Origin: Micrococcales bacterium
Lineage (GTDB): Bacteria > Actinomycetota > Actinomycetes > S36-B12 > UBA10799
Direction: 5' to 3'
DNA: 64,000 nt
Assembly (NCBI GenBank): GCA_016703125.1
Contig: JADJCR010000008.1
Location: 124,001 to 188,000, forward strand
The translations under genes were made by a program, and so were the position numbers. The notes beneath the pieces are model-generated. The model had not been told where the DNA came from. It did not search any database and was given only the letters and a program-made list of their open reading frames with translations. Of the stretch, positions 37,205 to 45,874 are shown one piece after another; position 1 is the stretch's first letter; each line of letters opens with the position of its first letter.

Positions 37205-39377
37205 ATGACCAAGAAGCCGGCGGTTCCGGATCCGGGCAGTGTCACGTTCGCACCGTTGGGTGCGGAGTCCGGGAGTGCGGCAGTTGAGGTGCGGTCGGAA
37301 TCTGGACTGGCTGACGTGGTGGCCTGGATCCAGTCGCCGCATCGCACCACTCCGGTCGTGCTGGTGACGTCGGGGTGGATGATGCTGAGCCGTGGATCGA
37401 TGCCGAGGAGTTGGCCGCCGCGCGGTCGGATGCCAGCGTGTATGTGATCCGGCGGACCAAGCTGACGTGGCTGCTGGCCGACTACGTGCCGGCCAACTGG
37501 GAGGTCTACGGCGGAGGGGGCCGGGTCTACCCGCCGCGTATTGACCTGAAGGGGAACCCGTTCGGGGCGCCACTTGTGCTGTGTCAGGGCAAGCAGGAGG
37601 CGGGCAAGGCGACGGGCGCGCTCATCGACCACCTGCGCCGCTCCGTGGAGCCGAAGCGCAAACAGCGTCCTCCGCTGGCTCCCGTGCCCCCGCGTCCAGC
37701 CGCCCCACCACTTCAGGCCGCGACGAAGCCCAGATCGGGGGTCGCCCGGATCGCGACGCCGGGCGACGCCGAGGCGATGGCAGACCGCCTCCAGGATCCG
37801 AACCGTCGGTTTCCCGTCGTTGTGGTGACGAACGCGACGGGCGAGGCCCCTATCTGGATGCCGAACGCATCGCCAGCGACCTCGATGGACTGGTTGAGGT
37901 ATGCCGGCTCATCCAGGGCGAGGCGTCGTGGGCGTTCACGGGTGCGATGCCAGACCGGCTCGGGGTGTTCGGCGGCGCGGCGCGGGTCTATCCGGTTGAA
38001 CTGGACTGGCTGCAGGACGAGACGAGGGCGCCGCTGAAGTTCTGCTGGGACGGGATCGGTGCGCGGCGGATCACCACGGAGGTGATCGAGGCGGGCCTGT
38101 CGGCTGCCCACGCCGCCGGGTTGTTGACGCCGGCGGCACCCCGGGCGAAGGCCAGACAGTGTCAGGCGATCGTCGAGGGCCCCATGGGCGAGTTCCACGT
38201 CCTGCTGAAGGTGCCCGATGGTGGGCAGGCGGTGGCGCTGGCCGCGACCATCCGCCCGGGCGTCGCGGCTGATCGGCTGGTGGTCAAAGGACAGCGTCTG
38301 TCGGGGTACCTGGACGGCAGGGGCGGGCCAATCAGTCAGTTCCAAATCGCCGAGATCCCCGATGATCCGATGCAGCGCGTCAGGTCGGCCTACTCCGATG
38401 GCTCGGTGGTCCTGGCCAAGGTGGTCGAGGTCGGGGAACTCAGTGCCAAGGTGGGTTTGCATCCCGACGTCGAGATCTGGCTGCTCGGAGAGATCACCGG
38501 CCCGCCGCTGAGCCGCATGATCGATGCTGGCGACGTCGTCGCTGTTCAGATCCACGCCGACGGTGACACGCTGGAGTGCCGGTTGCCGGACACCGACGAG
38601 TCGCCCGTGCCTGCGGTCCCGGTGATTCCCGGTGGTCCGCCCTGGCTGGTTCCCGAGGACCTGATCGAGGACGAGGAACCGGCGGAGGCGGTGGCCCTGG
38701 AACCGCTGGTTCTTGAAGAGGTGGTGGCTCCGGCACCGGTGAGGTCGCCGACTCCCGATCCTGCCAGGCTCGGGCAGCTGCAGGCCGCCAACCGTGAGCG
38801 CACTCTGCTGGATACCCGCCTGGCGAAGGCGGAGGCTGAGCTGGCCGCAGCGAAGGCCGAAGCTGCCCGGCTGCGCCGCAGCCTGCGCGACGCTGACAAG
38901 AAGGCCAAGCAGGCGATCAGGCGTGCCCAGGAGATGGACGATCGAGCGCGTGGAATGGGGGTGTTCAACGATCCGGGCGAGCAACTGCGGCACGAGATCC
39001 GGCTGCAGTACCTGCATCGAATTCCGGAATCTCAGCGGGCGGAACTGCCACTCGCGGAGTATCGGCTCGGGCCGAGATTCCTCGATTCGCTGGATGACCT
39101 CAAGGGCGTGACGCGGGACAAGGCCGTGGATGTGCTTGTCGAGGTGCTCACCGGGCTGGTGCGATCGATGCCCGGCCGCCAGCTCCATCCATGGCGGGCC
39201 GGACCTGCCGGACCGCAGCAAACCCGGGCCGACGGGGGTGCCGCGTGGAGGTGCAGCCTGCAGGTGAACACCCGTCGGCGCGGCGGCTGAAGTACTGGCA
39301 ACTCCCGGGCGGGACGGTGGAGTTCGACTCGGTGGGCGCACGACGAGGAATCTGACCTTGGTGCGTCCGTGTCGTAG
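37205..39377 (+). pseudogene. Uncharacterised protein with duplicated domain, S1-like and coiled-coil parts (four frameshifts)
   Basis: The first gene of the divergent operon next to Wadjet. ATG 37205 follows a GGGAGG site. The reading frame changes near 37375, 37840, 39230 and 39345; the first two are single losses in G runs. Put together, about 720 residues: two copies of one domain of about 110 residues, each with a 'P-V-V-x-V-T' strand, a 'DAE' helix and a 'GG-x-x-RVYP' motif ('VYGGGGRVYPP', 'VFGGAARVYPV'); then OB/S1-like strands ('SVVLAKVVEVGELSAKVGLH'); an acidic proline-rich linker; a coiled coil of about 70 residues ('LAKAEAELAAAKAEAARLRR'); and a C-terminal end including 'RLKYWQLPGGTVEFDSVGA'. 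I do not recognise the family. The end at 39377 (or 39355) is uncertain. Confidence 0.65.
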
Positions 39378-39418
39378 GCCCATGTTTCAATCGGGCTCCA
39401 GTCGGCGGAAGGGGAGAC

Positions 39419-40529
39419 ATGGCCAGGGATCGCGAGTCGTACGAGGCGGTACTGCAGGCGGTCGGCGTGTGCGTTGCCGCGCGGATCCCGTTCCTGTTAT
39501 GGGGTGATCCGGGGGCTGGGAAGACGGCGGTGATCGAGTCGGCAGCGGGCAGCGGGTGGCATGTGGAGACGTTGATCTGTTCGCATTACGAGCCGTCGGA
39601 CTTCGCGGGGTTGCCGGTGGTGAACGGGGACCGGGTCACGCTGGCTCCGCCGGGGTGGGCGGTGCGGTTGTCCGAGGAGCCGAAGCCGTCGATCGTGTTC
39701 TTCGACGAGTGGACGACCGCGTCCCCGGCGGTGCAGGCGGCGCGTTGCGGCCGCTGACGCATGCGCAGGTGGGGTGTTGCAGTTGCCGGATCGGGTGTCG
39801 TTCGGGGCGGCGGCGAACCCGGCGGATGTGGCGGCGTCGGGTGGGAGTTGGCGCCGCCGACGGCGAACCGGTTCGTGCATCTGGAGTGGTCGTTGCCACT
39901 GGATGTGCACACGGAATCGATCGTGACTGGGACTGGCCGGTGCTGCCGGTGCCGGAGCGACCGGCGGACCTCGACGGGTTGGCCTCGGCGCAGGCAGTCT
40001 GGTGGCCGGGTTCCTGCGCACCCGGGGCGGGCAGTGTCGTCGATCCCGAAGGATTCGGCCGGCCGCGGGCGGGCGTTCCCGACACCACGGACGTGGGATT
40101 ACGCGGCGCAGTTGCTGGCGATCGCGGAGCATGCCGGGTGCCGGCGAGGAGGTGCGGCGGTTGCTGGTGTACGGGGCGGTGGGTGCGCCGGTGGGCCATG
40201 AGTTCCTGACGTGGCGCTCGGCGTTGGATCTGCCGGATCCGGAGGAGCTGCTGGCCGATCCGTTGGGTGATGGGTTGAAGGGGCTGCGCGCCGACCGGGT
40301 GCATGTGGCCCTGCAGGGGGTGCTGGCCGCGTACACCTCCGACCCGACGCCGGATCGGTGGACCGCGGCGATGGGGGTCTGTGTCGGGGCGGCGGCCCAT
40401 TCGAGTCTGGATTCGGCGGTACCGGTGGTGCGGGCGTTGCTGCGGCCGGGGCGCCGGCCGGCGGGTGCGGAGTTGCCGCCTGGGCTGACGGTGTTCGCGC
40501 CGGCATTGCAGTTGGCCGGTCTGCTGTGA
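39419..40529 (+). pseudogene. MoxR-like AAA+ ATPase, multiple frameshifts
   Basis: ATG 39419, 42 bases or more after the previous gene. The start is clear: 'IPFLLWGDPGAGKTAVIESA' (Walker A), 'SIVFFDEWTTASPAVQAA' (Walker B; MoxR style with FDE). After 39728 the protein is spread over all three frames: 'LRPLTHAQVG', 'GWELAPPTANRFVHLEWSLP' (sensor/arginine-finger region), 'WDWPVLPVPERPADLDGLA' and from 40140 an undisturbed C-terminal helical lid ('GEEVRRLLVYGAVGAPVGHE' to 'TVFAPALQLAGLL'). I count at least six single-base breaks, mostly in G runs. Repaired length is about 370 residues. MoxR ATPases remodel VWA-containing partners; the next gene is such a partner. The start of that gene overlaps this stop (GTGA). 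Confidence 0.75.
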
Positions 40530-41728
40530 TCGGAGCCGACGTCGCCGAGCGGCTGGCGGCGGCGAAGTTGTGGCTGGTGTCGCAGTCGGCAGGAGACATG
40601 CCGTACTTGTCGACGGCGGTGTACGCGTTGGTGACGGTGCCCACGGAGCGGTGGAGCGGATGTCCACCGACGTCTACTGGCGGCTCTACGTCAACCCGCT
40701 GTGGGTGCTGGGCGCGGATGTGGATGCGCTGGCCCGGGAGATCGCCCATCAACTGTGGCACTTGCTCGCCGACCACGCCGGGCGGCGACCGACTGCGGGT
40801 GGATGCCGCGTCTCGGGACAGGTGGAAGATGGCCGCCGACCTGACGATCGGGGAGGTGTTGCCGTTCGATGCCGGCCTGCCGCAACCCCGGCAGGTGCAC
40901 CAGGCCCCGAACCGCTCGGCCGAGGAGTACTTCCGGCTGTTGCGGGCCCGGCCGGTGACGAAGCCGCCGCTGGGGCTGGACCCGGACCACACCTGTGGCA
41001 GTGGGAGTGACGGGATGGCCCGCGAGCACGACCTGCCACCGGGCGACGCGGGAGATGCCGGGGCTGTCCACGCAGGCCGCCGAGGCGATCCGCAAGACGG
41101 TGGCGATCGAGTTCCGCGAGCACTGCACCCAGTACGGCAGCATGCCTGGGGAGGGGCCGGTGGGTCGGGGACATCCTGACCCGGTGGTGCCGTGGCAGCA
41201 GGTGTTGCACGCGGCGGTGCGCCGTGGGATCGGCTGGGGCAGGGGCAGGTCGACTACACGTACTCGAAGATCTCCCGGCGCCAGCAGGCGGTGGGGCGGC
41301 GATCGTGCCGGCGTTGCGGCGCCCGCTGCCTGCGGTCGCGGTGGTGGTCGACACGTCGGGCAGTATCGACGACGGGCTGCTGGCCCAGGCGCTGGGGGAG
41401 GTCAAATCGGTGCTTGCCTCCTTGGCGGTGCCGGACAGCAGCGTGACGGTGCTGGCGGTGGACGCCGCCGTGCACACCGTGCAGCAGGTCCGCGATGTGC
41501 GAGGTGCGGCTGACTGGCGGTGGTGGCACAGACATGGGCGTGGGGATCGCGGGGGCGTCCGTTCGCCGGCCGGCCCCGCAGACGGTCACTGTGCTCACCG
41601 ACGGCACCCCGTGGCCGACGATGCCCGTACCGGTGCCGGTGATCGTGGGCGTGCTGGGCCGGCGCCGCGACCAGTTGCCCCCGACGCCGGGCTGGGTGCA
41701 GCGGGTGGAAGTAGTGCCCGATGGGTGA
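40526..41728 (+). pseudogene. DUF2201-type putative metallopeptidase/VWA protein, multiple frameshifts
   Basis: GTG 40526 overlaps the MoxR-like stop by four bases. The N-terminal part reads 'RLAAAKLWLVSQSAGDMPYL', then (next frame) 'DVDALAREIAHQLWHLLADH', which occupies the zinc-peptidase position of DUF2201 but has H-x-x-x-H without a preceding normal HE pair, so activity is uncertain. The C-terminal half is a VWA-like domain: 'VAVVVDTSGSIDDGLLAQAL' (MIDAS DxSGS) and 'RLTGGGGTDMGVGI' with the following Thr-Asp, ending at 41728. At least five frame changes occur (near 40650, 40795, 41030, 41240, 41500). Repaired it is about 400 residues. MoxR-DUF2201 pairs are known as chaperone-like units whose client is unknown. 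Confidence 0.75.
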
Positions 41729-42838
41729 CCTGCCCGGACCTGTCACTGTGACCGTGACCTGCCGGACCAGCCGGACCAGCACCAAAGGCTCGAAGCGACA
41801 CCCGGTCACGCTGTTCCCGGACGGACCGTGGACACCGGGCACGACTTGGAGCAGGAGCGGATCCCGGCCGCGCTCGGCGGGTACCTGTCGTGCCTGGAAC
41901 TGGCGGATGTCGCGTCGCCGGCGGTGCTCGAGTGGTTCACGCTGGAACAGCGCCTGGTCGCCCGCCCGATTCGCGCCACGCAGTCACGAGGGCCGTGGCA
42001 CCCGGCCAAGAAGGCCCAGTGTTGCGCGCGCCGGGGGTACAAGACCGCGCAGGACGCTGCCGCCCACGCCCGGGACCCGAAACATGTGGCGCTGACCCAC
42101 GGCGCGCACGCATGGCAGGTGGTGGCGCTGTGCCGCGGGTTCGCGCCGGAACCGGCCCCGGAGATGCCCGGTGAACCTTGGACCGCGATGTGGGAGTGGG
42201 ATGCACCCGGACGAGGTCGACCGGATCAGCCTGGAGATCGACGCCGACGACCCGTTGCCGGTGCAGTTCTACCTCGGTGTGATGGCGCGCAACCCTGAGC
42301 CTGACATGGATCCGCGACACGATGCGGGCGGTGCACCTGGAACCTCGCTCGATCACCTACCTGGCGTGGAGTTACGGCAAGGCCGACCGGGCCGACCTGA
42401 CCCTGCGCCCGCTGGCTGCGCACCGGGATCATGGACCGGCTGGCGCAGCGGCTCATCAGCAGCCCCTACGACATCGGTGACGTGGAGGCCTCGCCGCGCA
42501 CTGGGCGATCAGCCCGGTGATGGCCGGCGGGGAGCTTGTGAAGTGGTACGACTCTGGTGGCCCCGCCGGTAGCGATGCTCACCGGGCCGGAAGTGGACCA
42601 CCTGGCCTACCCGCCCACACCGCCGCGATGGCAGACGCGGGCGCGGCTTCGGGACGAGTTGGAGGATAGGGGGGTAGCCGGAGTGAACGGGATCACCGAG
42701 GAGGAGTTGGCGCTGGCGTTGGTGCAGTGGGGGAGCGTGGGGAGAGCGGTGAATGGGCTCGAGTCGGCAGGGGATGAAGAGTGGACAACCGCAGGCCGGC
42801 GTGCCGAACTTCCGTGGCCGCCCTCCATTTGGCCTTGA
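41721..42838 (+). pseudogene. Uncharacterised protein with Cys/His segment (one or two genes, several frameshifts)
   Basis: ATG 41721 overlaps the previous stop by eight bases. Reading across frames gives 'QERIPAALGGYLSCLELADV', a Cys/His-rich part 'KKAQCCARRGYKTAQDAAAH' followed by 'ARDPKHVALTHGAHAW', then 'MHPDEVDRISLEIDADDPLP', 'DTMRAVHLEPRSITYLAWSY', 'LAQRLISSPYDIGDVE' and a tail 'DHLAYPPTPPRWQTRARLRD' to the TGA at 42838. All joins can be made by single-base changes (near 41830, 42208, 42300, 42420, 42490, 42560), so one protein of about 370 residues is likely, but two genes cannot be excluded. The Cys2-His2-like pattern could bind zinc. The tail is related to a segment at 51036-51285. 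Confidence 0.5.
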
Positions 42839-42985
42839 GTGACCGGATGGGCGGGGCCCTGACTCTGAAGAGGTCCAGATGACCGTCCTGGGGTTGACCC
42901 GCGGCTGGAACGCGATTGTGACGATGGTGCGGGGGCTGGGGCTGGTTTGTGGTGATGGTGCTGGGTGCAAAGGGGTGGGGACCGC

Positions 42986-43014
42986 GCACCTTCGTCGCAT
43001 TGCGACGGTGGTGC
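42986..43014. terminator. Hairpin between convergent operons
   Basis: The stem GCACC-TT-CGTCGCA / TGCGACG-GT-GGTGC (12 pairs with one 2-base mismatch, loop of one base) lies between the end of the plus-strand operon (42838) and the stop at 43118 on the other strand. A copy of the left arm (GCACCTTCGTCGC) recurs at about 43018-43030. Confidence 0.5.
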
Positions 43015-43117
43015 CCGGCACCTTCGTCGCAAAGGCGCGGCTACAAACGGAACCGCTGCAGTGGCATCTCAGCAGAAGCCGGCTGGTCCGGCCGTCACCA
43101 CGACAACCCCAGCAGAC

Positions 43118-45874
43118 TCAGACCAGGCCGTGACGGGCGCGGCTGGCCTGCTCCTGGGCGCTGAACTGGTTGAAGCGCGGCAGGAACTTGTCCCACTCGA
43201 TGATGTGCGAGTCGATCTCGGGACCGTCGATGCACGCGTGCTTGCGCACGGGCTTGCCGTCGATGAGCACCGGCACCATGCAGGCGCCGCACATCCCGGT
43301 CGCGTCGACCATGATGGAGTTCAGGCTGGCCACGCAAGGGGTCTCGTAGCCGCGGCACAGGTCGCTGACCGCACGCATCATCAACGGCGGGCCGATGGTC
43401 ACAACCTCGGCCACGCGCCGCCCTTCCGCCCGTGACTGTGCCTGCAGCATCTCCTCCAGCGGCCCGGTGACGAAGCCCGGAACGCCGAACGAGCCGTCGT
43501 TGGTGGTGTAGACGACGTCGAGCCGGTCGCCGAACTCCGCCTGCAACAGCCCGATCCGCTCGTAGGCTTGCGCCCAGAACATGAGATCGGCGCTGCGGAA
43601 CCCGGAGATCAGCGTCACGTGGTTCCCGACCCGCAGGTGCTCGCGCATGATCGGATAGACCGGCGGCAGGCCCAGGCCACCGGCGGTGAAGACCACCGTG
43701 GCGTCGGGGTCGTGCGCGTGGACGTCGCTGGGGCGCCCGAGTGGACCGGCGATCCCCGTGAAGGCGTCGCCCACGGCCATCCGGTTGATCTCGATGCTGC
43801 TCGTGCCGACCCCCTGCACGACCAGGCAGATGCTGCCCTCCTCGGCGTCCCAGTCGGCCAGCGTCAGCGGGATGAGTTCGCCGTCGGGCTGCGGGAGGAC
43901 GCGCACGAACTGCCCGGCCCGCGCCGACCTGGCGATCAGCGGTGCGCGGACGGTGAACTCGACGATGCCGTCGCTGAGGTCGGCCTTCCCCAGGATGGTC
44001 GCCTCGGTGGCGGCGAGCTCGGTGTAGGCGCTCGCGCGTTGCACGGATTCCCGGATGATCTGCGGGGAGAGGTCGTCGATGGCGAGGATCTCCCGCGCGG
44101 CGGCCTGGCCATCCCCGGCCGCCAGGATCGCCGTCGACCCCCCACGGGCGGCGTCGCCGCCGGTGTACACGCCGGGCAGCGTGGTCTCCTGCGAGCCCTT
44201 GTGGTCGAGGTTGATCGTGCCCCAGGCCGACGTCTCCAGCCGCGGCTCGGAGTCCTTGATGATCGGATTGGCCGCGTTGCCCAGGGCCATGATGACGAGA
44301 TCGGCGCGCCTGGATGCCGTGCGGCCGGTGGACACCGGGCGGCGGCGGCCGGAGTCGTCGGGCGCCCCGAGCTCCATCTGGTCGAGGACGGCGGTCGTGA
44401 CGAACCCGCGGTCATCGCCCAGGAACTCCACCGGTGAGCGCAACTCCTCGAAGACGATGCCCTCCTCGAGGGCGTGGTGCTGCTCCTCGACCCGCGCAGG
44501 CATCTCGGCCTGGGTGCGGCGGTAGACGATGGTGACGTGGCCGCCGAGCCGGCGGGCGGTCCGGGCGGCGTCCATCGCGGTGTTGCCGCCGCCGATGACC
44601 AGGACCTGCTTGCCGTCGGTTGGCGGTAGCGGGGTCTCGTAGTCGGGGCGCAACCCCTGCATCAGGTTGACCCTGGTGAGGAACTCGTTGGCCGACATGA
44701 CGTTGAGCAGGTGCTCGCCGGGGATGTTCATGAAGCGGGGCAAGCCGGCGCCGGTACCCACGAAGATCCGCGCGAATCCGGCGTCGCGCAGGTCCTGCAG
44801 GGTGGCGGTCTTGCCGACCACGAAGTTCATCACGAACCGGCCGCCCAGCAGCCGGATCTTGGCGACGACGTCGTCGATCAACTCGTTGGGCAGACGGAAC
44901 TCGGGGATGCCGTAGCGCAGCACCCCGCCGAGTGCATGGAACGCCTCGAAGACGGTGACCGGGAACCCTTGCGCGGCGAGCAGGTAGGCGTTGATGAGCC
45001 CGGACGGCCCGGAGCCGATGATCGCCACCGGCGGGTGGGTCGCCCGTTCCCACGGGTCGCGCACCCCGGCGAACCGGCGCTGCGTCGCCTCCGGGTCGAC
45101 CAGCTTCTCCCGCTCCGGCAGGTACCACTCGAGCTGGCCGATCGCGATGGGCAGCTTCTGGATGCACGCCCCCTGGCACTGCAGTTCCTGCGGGCACACC
45201 CGGCCGGTGACGTCGGGCAGCGGGTTGCTGGACTCCATCAGCTCCAGCGCCTCGCGGAACTGGTTCTTGCCGATCAGCTCGATGACCTGCGGGATGTGGA
45301 TGGACACCGGGCAGCCACCCGTGGGTTCCCGGCACCCGGCGAGGAACTCCCCGAGCTCGCACGGCTTCTCCTCGCACTGCTTGTCGCGCAGCACCTCGAG
45401 CCACACCAGCAGGTCCACCTCGCGCTGGGTGTAGCCCTGCTCCAGGTAGCCGAGGAAGCCGCGGTTGACCAGGCCGAAGTCCACGGCCCGGCTGTCGGCG
45501 TCGCGGACGTAGGGCTCGATCGCGTTCTGGGCCGGCCACCCCTGCGACAGCCCGGCGAACATCGGGTAGCGGTCCGACAGGTGGGCATCGATGGCCCGGA
45601 TGAACTTGCGCTTGCCCGACAGGGGCAGGTTCCACACGAACCGCATCACGACCGTGCTGCTGTCGTCGCCGCGCAGCAGCATCTCCCACAGGCTGCGGGT
45701 GAACTCCTCACCCAGGTCGGGCTGCTGGAACTCCCAAGCCACCGCCTGCATGCCTTCGGAGATGAACACCTCGCGGAAGGCCCGCGGATCGCTCTGCAAC
45801 CGCCTGCGCAGCAACTCCACCTGGTGGTCGAGTGTGCTGGTGGCGCCGCCGGCCTGGTCGAGTTCGGCGGTCAT
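43118..45874 (-). CDS. Fused GltD/NfnB- and NfnA-like flavin oxidoreductase
   Basis: 918 residues. About 140 residues at the N-terminus have no family I recognise. Next comes a GltD/NfnB part: the [4Fe-4S] domain ('CREPTGGCPVSIHIPQVIEL', 'RVCPQELQCQGACIQ'), an FAD site ('PPVAIIGSGPSGLINAYLL') and an NADPH site ('QVLVIGGGNTAMDAARTARR'). The last 280 residues are an NfnA/PyrK-like FAD-NAD(H) module ending in a [2Fe-2S] motif ('MVDATGMCGACMVPV', 'KHACIDGPEID'). The two halves match the two subunits of NADH-dependent ferredoxin:NADP oxidoreductase (Nfn/sulfide dehydrogenase), here in one chain. Its start overlaps the PFOR stop (ATGA). It probably exchanges electrons between ferredoxin from PFOR and NAD(P)H. 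The N-terminal addition may help docking. Confidence 0.85.
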   Translation of the reverse strand: MTAELDQAGGATSTLDHQVELLRRRLQSDPRAFREVFISEGMQAVAWEFQQPDLGEEFTRSLWEMLLRGDDSSTVVMRFVWNLPLSGKRKFIRAIDAHLSDRYPMFAGLSQGWPAQNAIEPYVRDADSRAVDFGLVNRGFLGYLEQGYTQREVDLLVWLEVLRDKQCEEKPCELGEFLAGCREPTGGCPVSIHIPQVIELIGKNQFREALELMESSNPLPDVTGRVCPQELQCQGACIQKLPIAIGQLEWYLPEREKLVDPEATQRRFAGVRDPWERATHPPVAIIGSGPSGLINAYLLAAQGFPVTVFEAFHALGGVLRYGIPEFRLPNELIDDVVAKIRLLGGRFVMNFVVGKTATLQDLRDAGFARIFVGTGAGLPRFMNIPGEHLLNVMSANEFLTRVNLMQGLRPDYETPLPPTDGKQVLVIGGGNTAMDAARTARRLGGHVTIVYRRTQAEMPARVEEQHHALEEGIVFEELRSPVEFLGDDRGFVTTAVLDQMELGAPDDSGRRRPVSTGRTASRRADLVIMALGNAANPIIKDSEPRLETSAWGTINLDHKGSQETTLPGVYTGGDAARGGSTAILAAGDGQAAAREILAIDDLSPQIIRESVQRASAYTELAATEATILGKADLSDGIVEFTVRAPLIARSARAGQFVRVLPQPDGELIPLTLADWDAEEGSICLVVQGVGTSSIEINRMAVGDAFTGIAGPLGRPSDVHAHDPDATVVFTAGGLGLPPVYPIMREHLRVGNHVTLISGFRSADLMFWAQAYERIGLLQAEFGDRLDVVYTTNDGSFGVPGFVTGPLEEMLQAQSRAEGRRVAEVVTIGPPLMMRAVSDLCRGYETPCVASLNSIMVDATGMCGACMVPVLIDGKPVRKHACIDGPEIDSHIIEWDKFLPRFNQFSAQEQASRARHGLV

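Noticed and set aside
43018..43030. Second GCACCTTCGTCGC as part of a larger repeat array
   Set aside because: Only one extra copy of the hairpin arm; probably chance or a local duplication.
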